Below, piece after piece: positions 8,618 through 15,845 of a stretch of 64,000 nucleotides of DNA. How positions within the stretch are numbered: the first letter of the stretch is position 1; the number at the start of each line of letters is the position of its first letter. Below the pieces are notes generated by a model. It saw only the letters and a list, made by a program, of their open reading frames with translations, ran no database searches and had not been told where the DNA came from. This DNA comes from DASXRU01 sp034665305 (GTDB lineage: Bacteria > Acidobacteriota > Blastocatellia > Pyrinomonadales > Pyrinomonadaceae), in contig JAXDFZ010000010.1 in assembly GCA_034665305.1 (NCBI GenBank), positions 1 through 64,000 of the forward strand, read 5' to 3'. The translations under genes and the position numbers were made by a program.

Positions 8618-10099
8618 CTATCTTCGCTTCTTACGTTTCTTCTTATTCTTCTTTCGCGAAGGACCAGCCGGCAAGCCTGCGGGAGATCCCTCGCCGCCAT
8701 TGCCGTCCATCATTCCTTCCATCCCTGACATGCCGGCCATGCGGCGCATCATCTTCCCTTTTAGACCGCCGCCGCCGAACATTCCCGAACCTGATAACTG
8801 GCGCATCATCTGCCGCATCTCTGTGTACTGCTTGATGAGTGCGTTTACCTGCGCCACCGATGTGCCCGAACCGCGTGCGATGCGCCGGCGCCGGTTAGCA
8901 TTCAGGATCAGATGGTTCGTGCGCTCTTCCGCGGTCATCGAATCGATGATGGCTTCAGTGCGCTTCAGCTCTTTCTCCATCTGGGCTGATTGCTCATCAT
9001 TCAGTTCCGGCATCCCGATGCCGCCCAGCAACTGATCGGGCAACATCTTCAAAATCTTTGAGAACGAGCCGAGACGCTTTACCTGACTGAGCTGCGAACG
9101 AAAGTCGTCGAGCGTGAACTGGTTCTTCTGCAGCTTCTTCAGCTGCGCTTCGGCTTCAGATTGATCGACTTTCGACTGAACCTCTTCGATCAGCGAAAGC
9201 ACGTCGCCCATGCCCAGAATGCGCTGCGCCACGCGATCGGGATAAAACGGCTCGAGCGCGTCGTATTTCTCGCCGACGCCGACAAATTTTACCGGCTGTC
9301 CCGTAACTTGCCTGATCGACAGGGCCGCGCCGCCGCGCGCGTCGCCGTCCATCTTTGTCAGCACGACGCCGCTGATCCCGATCCGGGCGTGAAACTCTTC
9401 GGCGGAGCGCACGGCATCCTGGCCGGTCATCGCATCGGCTACGAACAGGATTTCGACCGGGTTCGTTTCTGCCTTGATCCGCACCAGCTCTTCCATCAAC
9501 TCGTCGTCGATATGGAGGCGCCCGGCGGTATCGATCAGCAGCGTGTCATAGCCGGTTTGTTGAGCGTGCTTGTACGCCGAACGCACCAGCGTTAACGGAT
9601 CGTTAGTATCAGGTTGTTCAAAGATCGATTGGCCTGTCGCTTTCGCGATGACCTTTAACTGTTCCCGCGCTGCCGGACGGTAAACGTCTGTGGACAGCAG
9701 CAGCGGCTTGCGTTCCTGGTTCTGGGCCAGCCAACGCGCAATCTTTCCCGTCGAAGTCGTCTTACCGGAGCCCTGCAGCCCGACGATCATGACGACGTTC
9801 GGAGTGGCTTTTGTGAAAACCAATCGCGAAGACTGGCCTCCCAGAAGGTTAACCAGTTCGTCGAAAACAATCTTTACTACTTGCTCGGAAGGCTTTAGCT
9901 CCTGCCAAACCTGCTGGCCTTCAGCCTTTTCCTTGACGGACGCAATAAAGTCTTTCGCGACTTTATAATTGACGTCGGCTTCGAGCAGCGCGAGACGAAT
10001 TTCGCGCAGCGCCGCATCCACGTGCGCCTGCGTCAGGACCCCTTCGCCGCGGAGGTTTTTCAACGTCCGCTTCAGTTTGTCGGATAAAGACTCGAACAT
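8618..10099 (-). CDS. ffh: Signal recognition particle protein Ffh
   Basis: 493 residues. The N domain (FESLSDKLKRTLKNLRGEG) precedes the SRP GTPase domain with G1 GLQGSGKTT, G2 DVYRPAAREQL, G3 DTAGR and G4 TKMDGDARGG. The methionine-rich M domain (from about residue 330) ends in a Gly/Met run and a very basic KKNKKKRKKRR tail. It binds 4.5S RNA and hydrophobic signal peptides at the ribosome and delivers them to FtsY. It is the first gene of the minus-strand cluster. The lysine-rich end is longer than in E. coli. Confidence 0.98.
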   Translation of the reverse strand: MFESLSDKLKRTLKNLRGEGVLTQAHVDAALREIRLALLEADVNYKVAKDFIASVKEKAEGQQVWQELKPSEQVVKIVFDELVNLLGGQSSRLVFTKATPNVVMIVGLQGSGKTTSTGKIARWLAQNQERKPLLLSTDVYRPAAREQLKVIAKATGQSIFEQPDTNDPLTLVRSAYKHAQQTGYDTLLIDTAGRLHIDDELMEELVRIKAETNPVEILFVADAMTGQDAVRSAEEFHARIGISGVVLTKMDGDARGGAALSIRQVTGQPVKFVGVGEKYDALEPFYPDRVAQRILGMGDVLSLIEEVQSKVDQSEAEAQLKKLQKNQFTLDDFRSQLSQVKRLGSFSKILKMLPDQLLGGIGMPELNDEQSAQMEKELKRTEAIIDSMTAEERTNHLILNANRRRRIARGSGTSVAQVNALIKQYTEMRQMMRQLSGSGMFGGGGLKGKMMRRMAGMSGMEGMMDGNGGEGSPAGLPAGPSRKKNKKKRKKRR

Positions 10100-10559
10100 A
10101 CAGCCTTAGGCGAAGCCCCGCGCTAAAGACGGAAACAGCGATAATAGCGACGGCCTGCGGAAGGTGTCAAGGTGACGATGCCGCGCGGGAATCCGATATT
10201 TATTGGTTTTCATTAACAAACCGCCATCGACCTGAGCGCGGCAGACAGCGTACTGCCGCCAAGTTCCGCGTCGAGGCGTGGCAGATAGTAAGCAAACCCT
10301 CCGACAGTAAGCGGAAAGCTTCCGTAGGCGACGCATTCTGTCACTTCCCGCGGTGAAGCCAACGAAGTTGAAGCGGTGGACGCTGATTGCGCCGCTGTGT
10401 TAGATTTGCGCCGTTCAGTTGATGTTTTGGCGCGGCACGGGGGAAATCGCCGCACCGCATCCTTCCCAACCGCACGGTCCCGAGCTAAACATGAAAAGTG
10501 TTGTCTATTCCGACTTTAGTTTGTTTACTACTCGACAGCGTGCAAAAAAGGTAAGTTGA
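10100..10559. other. Non-coding divergent region between ffh and the sigma-54 activator
   Basis: 460 bases separating two divergently transcribed genes. It must contain the promoters of the ffh operon and of the activator gene. I see no convincing gene, tRNA or SRP RNA core here; the short open frames lack ribosome binding sites and any recognisable family. Confidence 0.6.
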
Positions 10560-13500
10560 TTGTCTAAGAAGGAAAAGACTTCTGCCTCCGGCATTGTCGA
10601 TCTTGCCGATGCCCGTGTACGGCTACGCGCACCGGCGCGTACCGCAGCGTCGCGCCAGGCATTGATTGATGAAATTGAGCGCGTGCGCGATCTGCTCGAC
10701 CAAGGTCTTTCCAGCGAAGCTAAAACTCGCCTCGCCGCCGTCTTATCCACAGCCAGAAACGACCCGTCAATTCTTGCCCAGGCGCGTTGTGCCCTCGCTA
10801 CTTCATTGGAGATGCGCGGCCAGTTCCGGGAATCGCTTGAAGCGGTGGCGATGTACGAATCGCCCGAAGAGCGCGCGAAACTAGATCCCGAAACCAATAT
10901 GCGTCTGCGAGTGCAGGTGGGCCTGGCTTATAACTACAACGGCGATCATCCAAAAGCGATCGCGCTGCTGAACGCAGCTGAGCGCGATCAAGCGGAAGAA
11001 GGAAACGACGCCACCAACGGCGCCATCCACGCCGCACTCGCGCGCGTCTACCGCAGCATCAGCGAGTTTCCGATTGCCCGCGATCATTCCCAGCGCGCAC
11101 TGGAGAGTTATCGCAAGACCGGTAACTGGCGCGGACTCTCCGAAGCGTACTTCGGTATCGCGCTCGCCGACATGTTCGAAGGCCGCTACGAAGCGGCGCT
11201 CGAGAATTTTGGTCACGCGCTGAAACTGGTCGGAGATCGCCAGGCTTCGTACCTGCTGGGCAGAATTTACTCCAACATGTCCGGCGCCTGCTGGTTCCTG
11301 AAGCGGCCACAGGAAGGCATCCGCTATTTAGAAAAAGCGATCAAGTACTACGAACGCACCGAACACAAAGCGAACGCTGCCGATGGCTATAACAATCTCG
11401 GGATCAACCTGATGTTGACCGGCCAATGGGATCGCGCGCAGGAATCTCTGGAGCACGCCCTCGAACTTGTTACTGAAACTGAGCAAAGTCACACCAAAGT
11501 GCCTATGTTTCTGGACTCGCTGGGCGAGTTGCTGATGCTGCGAGGTGAGATGGATGAAGCCAAACGCTATCTTGAGCGGGCTGTTAATCTCGCCACCGAA
11601 GGAGGAAACCGCTGGTACGCCGGTCAGGCCTTGCGCACGCTGGGACGTTGCTATCTGGTGCTGAACGAAAGCAGCGAGGCGCTGCTGAAGGGACAAACGG
11701 CTCTAAGTTTAGGCGAGCAGATTGGTGATCGCCACGCAATCTGTGAATCGCTCTTGCTAATTTCCGAGGCCTATCTGGGAGCGGGCGATCCCGACCAGTG
11801 TGCAACCAATCTCAAAAAACTAACCGATCTGACGACGGACTCAACAACCGATCTGGGCTTTGCCGGGGAAGCGCAACGTCTTTCCGGTTTGCTGGCGATG
11901 GCCCAATCGGATGCTTCGCTAGCAGCGCAACACTTTGGCCGCAGCGTTTCCATCTTCGAACTACTGGGCGACCGCTATCGCACCGCGCGCGCCCATTACG
12001 AGCTAGGCCGGGCGTATATCGTGGCGCAACCTGAACGCGCCGCAGAACATCTGTCGCGCGCCACCAACACGTTCCGGCAATTGGGAGCCAAGATCGATTT
12101 GGCGCGCGCCGACGAAGCAATTGCCGCCATGGATCGAACGGCGCCGCAGGAACAGCACGAACGATCGGCGCTAACCCAACTGTTGACCTTGCGTTTAGCC
12201 GAAGCCGTAGCCTCGCGCGAACTGCTGTTGCGAGAGTTGGCTGCAGTCATCCGCCAGGAAACGAACGCGCGCCGCGTCGCGATCTTTGAAGCGGGCGAAG
12301 AGAACCGGATGCGCGCTTTGGTGGCCCACGGTTTCACGACCGAAGAAAGCGCCAGCCTCGCCGCGGAGATTGGAAGTTTGAAGGGCGACAATGAGCGCCA
12401 GCAATTGGCGCGCAAGCGAGACGCCGCGATCATTCCGCTGCGCTCGACTAACGCGATGGTTGCGACGTTGTTTATTTCGCCGGCGGAGCGCGCACAACTG
12501 CCGGGCGGCCTGGCCCTCGATCCGTTACTTCGCGTAGTTGAATTGGGTATGGACGTTTGCGCGTTGCGCGCGCGGGCCCAGACTGGTCCAAGTTCAGAAG
12601 AAGACAGCACACTCGCCGGCACCAGCCTCATGCCGGGCTTTATTCATTCCAGCCCCGCGATGACGCGCCTGGTGGAAGAAGTTCACAAGATTCGATCTTC
12701 GGACGTGACCGTGCTGGTAACCGGAGAATCGGGAACCGGCAAAGAGTTGGTAGCGCGCGCCATTCACGCCATCTCTTCCCGGCGCGACAAAGTTTTTGTC
12801 CCCTTCAACTGCACGGCAGTGCCAAAGGAACTTTCGGAAGGTTATCTGTTTGGCTACCGCCGCGGCGCATTCACTGGCGCCGTTTCAGACTCGCCCGGTG
12901 TTATTCGCACCGCCGCAGCGGGAACACTTTTCCTGGATGAAATCGGCGACCTGCCACTCGATGTGCAACCTAAGCTCCTGCGATTTCTGCAGGAAGGCGA
13001 GATCCAACCCCTCGGTGAGCAGCGCCCCAGCAAAGTCGATGTGCGCATCATTGCCGCGACCAACACCGACCTGGAAGAAATGGTGGCCCAGGGTCGTTTT
13101 CGCGAAGACCTTTATTATCGGCTCAATGTAATTCGCTTGCGCGTGCCGCCGTTGCGCGAGCGGCGTTCTGAAATTCCCACCATCGTCAACTACTACATCA
13201 ACCACTACTCGGCAAAGTTCGGCCGGCGCGATATACAGATCACGCCTCCGGCGATCGATTTGCTAATGGTGTCTGACTGGCCCGGAAACGTGCGCCAGTT
13301 GTGCAACGAGATTCAGCGCATCGTCGCGCGGGCCGAAGACGGCGCCGTGCTCACGCCCGAACAGCTCTCGCCCGAATTAACGCGCATGTCCACCCCGGTT
13401 TCGCCCGGAGGTTCAGTGGCGTCGATCTCTACGCTTCACGGGCAGGGCCTGGAGACGGTTACGTTGGCCGACGCTCTCGGAGAAGTCGAGCGCCGCATGA

Positions 13501-13619
13501 TCGCCGATGCGATGCGCCGCCACAAAGGAAACATCTCCCGCGCCGCCCGCGAACTGGGCCTGACCCGCCGCGGCCTCTACCTCAAACTCGAACGCCACGA
13601 CCTCAGCGCCAGCGCTTAA
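10560..13619 (+). CDS. Sigma-54-dependent activator with N-terminal TPR array
   Basis: 1019 residues. About residues 40-520 form TPR-type helical repeats (for example GLSEAYFGIALADMFEGRYE, ANAADGYNNLGINLMLTGQW). Residues 540-680 resemble a GAF sensor. Residues 690-930 form the AAA+ domain with Walker A GESGTGKE, intact sigma-54-contact loop GAFTGA, Walker B GTLFLDEIGD and the R-finger region FREDLYYRLNV. A Fis-type HTH lies at the end (NISRAARELGLTRRGLYLKL). It is therefore a bacterial enhancer-binding protein that opens sigma-54 promoters in response to a protein or ligand signal sensed by TPR/GAF. The start is TTG at 10560, supported by AAAAGGTAAG just upstream. The transposon insertion begins 75 bases after the stop and separates it from the subtilase gene. 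Confidence 0.92.
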   Translation: MSKKEKTSASGIVDLADARVRLRAPARTAASRQALIDEIERVRDLLDQGLSSEAKTRLAAVLSTARNDPSILAQARCALATSLEMRGQFRESLEAVAMYESPEERAKLDPETNMRLRVQVGLAYNYNGDHPKAIALLNAAERDQAEEGNDATNGAIHAALARVYRSISEFPIARDHSQRALESYRKTGNWRGLSEAYFGIALADMFEGRYEAALENFGHALKLVGDRQASYLLGRIYSNMSGACWFLKRPQEGIRYLEKAIKYYERTEHKANAADGYNNLGINLMLTGQWDRAQESLEHALELVTETEQSHTKVPMFLDSLGELLMLRGEMDEAKRYLERAVNLATEGGNRWYAGQALRTLGRCYLVLNESSEALLKGQTALSLGEQIGDRHAICESLLLISEAYLGAGDPDQCATNLKKLTDLTTDSTTDLGFAGEAQRLSGLLAMAQSDASLAAQHFGRSVSIFELLGDRYRTARAHYELGRAYIVAQPERAAEHLSRATNTFRQLGAKIDLARADEAIAAMDRTAPQEQHERSALTQLLTLRLAEAVASRELLLRELAAVIRQETNARRVAIFEAGEENRMRALVAHGFTTEESASLAAEIGSLKGDNERQQLARKRDAAIIPLRSTNAMVATLFISPAERAQLPGGLALDPLLRVVELGMDVCALRARAQTGPSSEEDSTLAGTSLMPGFIHSSPAMTRLVEEVHKIRSSDVTVLVTGESGTGKELVARAIHAISSRRDKVFVPFNCTAVPKELSEGYLFGYRRGAFTGAVSDSPGVIRTAAAGTLFLDEIGDLPLDVQPKLLRFLQEGEIQPLGEQRPSKVDVRIIAATNTDLEEMVAQGRFREDLYYRLNVIRLRVPPLRERRSEIPTIVNYYINHYSAKFGRRDIQITPPAIDLLMVSDWPGNVRQLCNEIQRIVARAEDGAVLTPEQLSPELTRMSTPVSPGGSVASISTLHGQGLETVTLADALGEVERRMIADAMRRHKGNISRAARELGLTRRGLYLKLERHDLSASA

Positions 13620-13684
13620 AAACTCACTACGACCTCGAAGAACTGCGCTTCACCTAAAGGATCTCTGCCGCGCTTTGGTGCCAA

Positions 13685-13693
13685 AGATCACTG
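13685..13693. repeat. Target site duplication, left copy
   Basis: AGATCACTG directly precedes the left terminal repeat and is repeated exactly after the right terminal repeat at 18481-18489. This is what a 9-bp staggered cut leaves after gap repair. Confidence 0.92.
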
Positions 13694-13712
13694 GGCTTTG
13701 CACAGAAAGTCG
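13694..13712 (+). repeat. Left terminal inverted repeat
   Basis: GGCTTTGCACAGAAAGTCG, identical over all 19 bases to the complement of the right end. It contains TGCACAGAAAG, a variant of the subterminal iteron TGCACAAAAAG, suggesting one transposase domain recognises both. Confidence 0.92.
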
Positions 13713-13715
13713 ATT

Positions 13716-13747
13716 CTGCACAAAAAGGCGTGAGGCTGCACAAAAAG
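13716..13747 (+). repeat. Left subterminal iterons (two copies, 20-bp pitch)
   Basis: CTGCACAAAAAG occurs at 13716-13727 and again at 13736-13747, exactly 20 bp apart, about two helical turns, so both copies face the same side of DNA. The second runs into AAAAAGGAG, which also serves as the ribosome binding site of the first passenger gene. Probable transposase-binding sites. Confidence 0.85.
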
Positions 13748-13756
13748 GAGAACCTT

Positions 13757-13915
13757 ATGTATCTTGAAATTAAAACTGACAGCGAAGAGGAAATTGTGAA
13801 GGCGGTATCCGAGATAGTAAATAAGGGCCAGCGAGCAATGCTGACCCTTGGGAAAGACGGGGATTATTACTCCCTGTCGATTAACGATTCGGTTGAGGTG
13901 TCGCCGGAGCCCTAA
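13757..13915 (+). CDS. Small acidic protein of the transposon
   Basis: 52 residues (MYLEIKTDSEEEIVKAVSEI...). The ATG is preceded by AAAAAGGAG with a 9-base spacing. The protein is acidic, with a predicted helix followed by beta strands (RAMLTLGKDGDYYSLSIND). I do not recognise the family. It is the first gene inside the left end and its ribosome binding site overlaps the second iteron, so protein binding there could couple transposition to its expression. Its stop slightly overlaps the converging gene on the other strand. Confidence 0.6.
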   Translation: MYLEIKTDSEEEIVKAVSEIVNKGQRAMLTLGKDGDYYSLSINDSVEVSPEP

Positions 13916-14112
13916 TGGTTAAAGGTGTCATCCGACCGAATGTGAATCGCTCCCCGAACCAATGAATAGGTGACGCCGTGTCCGCACCCCCGGCACGGCG
14001 GGAACGGTTCGCCATATACCACGGTTACTTCATGTTCTTGCTTGTGAACTCGGTCGTGGTTGACCTTGTAGATACCAGACTGTTCGCACTTATTACCCGG
14101 TTTATGGGCCAT
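13912..14112 (-). CDS. Small Cys/His-rich protein, probable zinc binder
   Basis: 66 residues beginning MAHKPGNKCEQSGIYKVNHD, with a second cluster FPPCRGCGHGV. The pattern C...HD...H...HE...CxxC suggests a single zinc site; similar short proteins are common in bacterial genomes, usually without assigned function. The ATG at 14112 is preceded by GGAGAGG. The longer open frame upstream has no comparable ribosome site and runs through a hairpin, so I reject it as coding. It converges with the 52-residue gene at the left end of the transposon. Confidence 0.65.
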   Translation of the reverse strand: MAHKPGNKCEQSGIYKVNHDRVHKQEHEVTVVYGEPFPPCRGCGHGVTYSLVRGAIHIRSDDTFNH

Positions 14113-14204
14113 TTCTTGCCTCTCCTTACTTTGGAAAACGGTTTGTTGCCGAGCGGCTAAGGTATGGTAAGATGGCCCTACGGTAAGGGGTTTTACCACC
14201 CAAA

Positions 14205-14257
14205 GGCTGTCGTCTCTGTCTCTGAGATTCTCGTCATAGAAAACAGAGACGACAGCC
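14205..14257. repeat. 15-bp perfect inverted repeat
   Basis: GGCTGTCGTCTCTGT at 14205-14219 is perfectly complementary to 14243-14257 across a 23-base loop. It sits between the divergent small zinc-binder gene and the winged-helix gene. It could be an operator, a transcript stem, or the remains of a smaller insertion. Confidence 0.8.
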
Positions 14258-14460
14258 ACCCGCTTTGATTCTTCACACAATAACACAAAATGTCCCTTGG
14301 GAAGCAGAAAGTTTCTGCGTGTTTATACCTCTGCGGCATCTGGCAGGGCTAACCCTTAGCGATGCCGAGGCACCCTGCCGTAGCGTTACGCGAATGCTTA
14401 AAGCGCGTCCTTTGAGCAAGCAGTCTGCTAAGTCCTTTATATTGCATCACATAAAAACTC

Positions 14461-14489
14461 TTGTGAATTTGCCACAGCAAGAGTATTAT
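14461..14489 (+). promoter_or_regulatory. Candidate promoter of the winged-helix gene
   Basis: TTGTGA at 14461-14466 and TATTAT at 14484-14489 are separated by 17 bases and lie 42 bases before the ATG at 14532. CTCTTG...CAAGAG forms an inverted repeat overlapping this interval, a possible operator. Confidence 0.5.
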
Positions 14490-14531
14490 GGCGCTCGTTC
14501 ACACGATTCGGCCAAAGGAGCGCACAGTACA

Positions 14532-15329
14532 ATGGCTGCTACAAATGATTGGATGCAATCTGCATTACAACACTACCGCGAACAGCGGGAACGAATCATA
14601 GAACAGTTAGCGCCTGAACTGCTGTTCGAGTTTCGTGCCGCTGAAGTTATGATCCGAAAACTTGAGCAGGATTTAGGCGCTGCTCCTCAAATAGTTTTCT
14701 CAGACCCCCCTTATTCCGGTGGGGCCGGACAATTCCCCGGCAGCCCTTCACCTAGTAAATCGCCCGTTAAACCGGCAGAACTGAGAGCGGACGAATTCTT
14801 TGCAATGACCATAAGCGAAGCGGCTAGAGCTTATCTAAGTCGCGTCGGACATGCCGTGAGCTTAGATGAGATGTTAGAAAGGCTTCGAGCTGGGGGTTGT
14901 AAGGTCGGCGGGGCCAACCCGAAGCAAACCCTGTATATCTCGCTTGTCAGAAACACGCGCGACTTCGTTCCCACCGGAAGCGGTTTTATCGGATTGAGGA
15001 GTTTTTATCCTGGTCTTAAGGCCGGAGCCGTCAAGAACGCCGACAAACAGAAAAAGAAAGGTAAACAAAAAGGCAAGGCCAAGAGTAAGGCTGGCAAGCT
15101 ACTCGCTAAGAAAGGGCAGCCCAAGCCGCCCAAAGTCGCGCCGGGGGAATCTCTCGCACATAAGACGGTCTACGGAACGTTGAATGATGGTGAGTTTCAC
15201 TCCAAGGATGAAATCCTAAAGGCGGGTGAGGCTGTTGGAATAAAGCCGATAGCCATACGCGGGATTCTAAGCAATGCGAAGGATCTCGAAGTAGAAGGAG
15301 ACAGCTACAGACTTAAAGCAACATACTAA
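14532..15329 (+). CDS. Two winged-helix (HARE-HTH-like) DNA-binding protein
   Basis: 265 residues from the ATG at 14532, chosen because AAAGGAG lies 11-12 bases upstream; the frame is open further 5' but without support. Residues 1-60 are helical (ALQHYREQRERIIEQLAPEL). Residues 90-160 (FFAMTISEAARAYLSRVGHA then LDEMLERLRAGGCKVGG and LVRNTRDFVPTGSGFIGL) follow the HARE-HTH pattern, a winged helix found in restriction enzymes, RNA polymerase delta and chromatin proteins. A lysine-rich linker (QKKKGKQKGKAKSKAGK) connects to a second winged-helix-like segment (VYGTLNDGEFHSKDEILKAG). It most likely binds DNA, perhaps regulating or targeting the transposon. Family assignment is by pattern only. 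Confidence 0.7.
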   Translation: MAATNDWMQSALQHYREQRERIIEQLAPELLFEFRAAEVMIRKLEQDLGAAPQIVFSDPPYSGGAGQFPGSPSPSKSPVKPAELRADEFFAMTISEAARAYLSRVGHAVSLDEMLERLRAGGCKVGGANPKQTLYISLVRNTRDFVPTGSGFIGLRSFYPGLKAGAVKNADKQKKKGKQKGKAKSKAGKLLAKKGQPKPPKVAPGESLAHKTVYGTLNDGEFHSKDEILKAGEAVGIKPIAIRGILSNAKDLEVEGDSYRLKATY

Positions 15330-15451
15330 AAGAAAAGTGGGGCCAACTGGCTGCTACCAGAAAGCCCCTGAAACCGATTGTGGAGCGCACAATGTACATC
15401 GCTTACGCGGTGCGTGGTTTCGTGTTTATCTTAGCAAGACCACCACCATAG

Positions 15452-15634
15452 TCAAGCCCCTGTTTTGGGGGCCTTGCGGGGCTTGCTCTGTCTCGGCTTG
15501 TTCCAGTACGGGCTTTTGCAGTTTGGGCCGGGGCACCGCTTCGGCTCGTCCGTCGCTTCTGGATCACGCGGTAGCCACTCATAGCCGCATCGCTCGCATT
15601 TCCAGAGCCAAACCGTTTTCTTAATTCTAGCCAT
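15452..15634 (-). CDS. Small zinc-ribbon protein of the transposon
   Basis: 60 residues starting MARIKKTVWLWKCERCGYEW, followed by RCPGPNCKSPYW. Two CxxC-type knuckles (CERC and C...NC) with a tryptophan-rich strand and a basic tail (KPRQSKPRKAPK) give a rubredoxin-like zinc ribbon, likely binding nucleic acid. The ATG lies 8 bases after a candidate -10 box, so its mRNA could be leaderless; no Shine-Dalgarno is visible. It is transcribed divergently from the transposase and its promoter carries one of two related operators, so it is a candidate autoregulator. Confidence 0.7.
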   Translation of the reverse strand: MARIKKTVWLWKCERCGYEWLPRDPEATDEPKRCPGPNCKSPYWNKPRQSKPRKAPKTGA

Positions 15635-15642
15635 GTCAGCCA

Positions 15643-15661
15643 ATACTATCCGAACTAGTAT
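15643..15661. promoter_or_regulatory. Operator 2 over the minus-strand -10 box
   Basis: ATACTA-7 bases-TAGTAT inverted repeat, the same arms and spacer length as operator 1. On the minus strand TTGCAA-17-TAGTAT forms a promoter whose -10 is the left arm of this site, ending 8 bases before the zinc-ribbon ATG. Confidence 0.65.
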
Positions 15662-15683
15662 GCTATTGCAAGTAGTATTTCGC

Positions 15684-15712
15684 TTGACAGCGTATACTAT
15701 CGGAGATAGTAT
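15684..15712 (+). promoter_or_regulatory. Promoter toward the transposase
   Basis: TTGACA at 15684-15689, a 17-base spacer and TAGTAT at 15707-15712. The -10 box is the right arm of operator 1. It would produce a leader of about 125 bases before the transposase start. Confidence 0.65.
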
Positions 15713-15713
15713 A
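15693..15713. promoter_or_regulatory. Operator 1 over the transposase -10 box
   Basis: A perfect dyad with 9-bp arms TATACTATC and GATAGTATA around GGA. A matching weaker dyad is centred 51 bp upstream and a half-site TAGTAT lies at 15673-15678. Binding would block the transposase promoter. Confidence 0.7.
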
Positions 15714-15845
15714 TTCGCGTTGAAACCAAAGGCCCTAGCGGCGCTAACCACTAAGGCCCTTTTGAAAACCCAAACGCGATTGCTCGCTCTGAGTCTCCGG
15801 TAAAGCCATTGTGAGCCAATCGCCTAACGAAAGGCAAGGCACACG

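Noticed and set aside
10106..10455. Two minus-strand open frames between ffh and the activator
   Set aside because: They overlap each other, lack ribosome sites and have no recognisable pattern; the region is better read as promoters.
10100..10559. SRP RNA near ffh
   Set aside because: The conserved GGAAGGAAGCAGC-type core is absent.
14265..14531. Longer N-terminus of the winged-helix gene
   Set aside because: The frame is open but starts within the hairpin and lacks a ribosome site, while AAAGGAG and a promoter precede the ATG at 14532.
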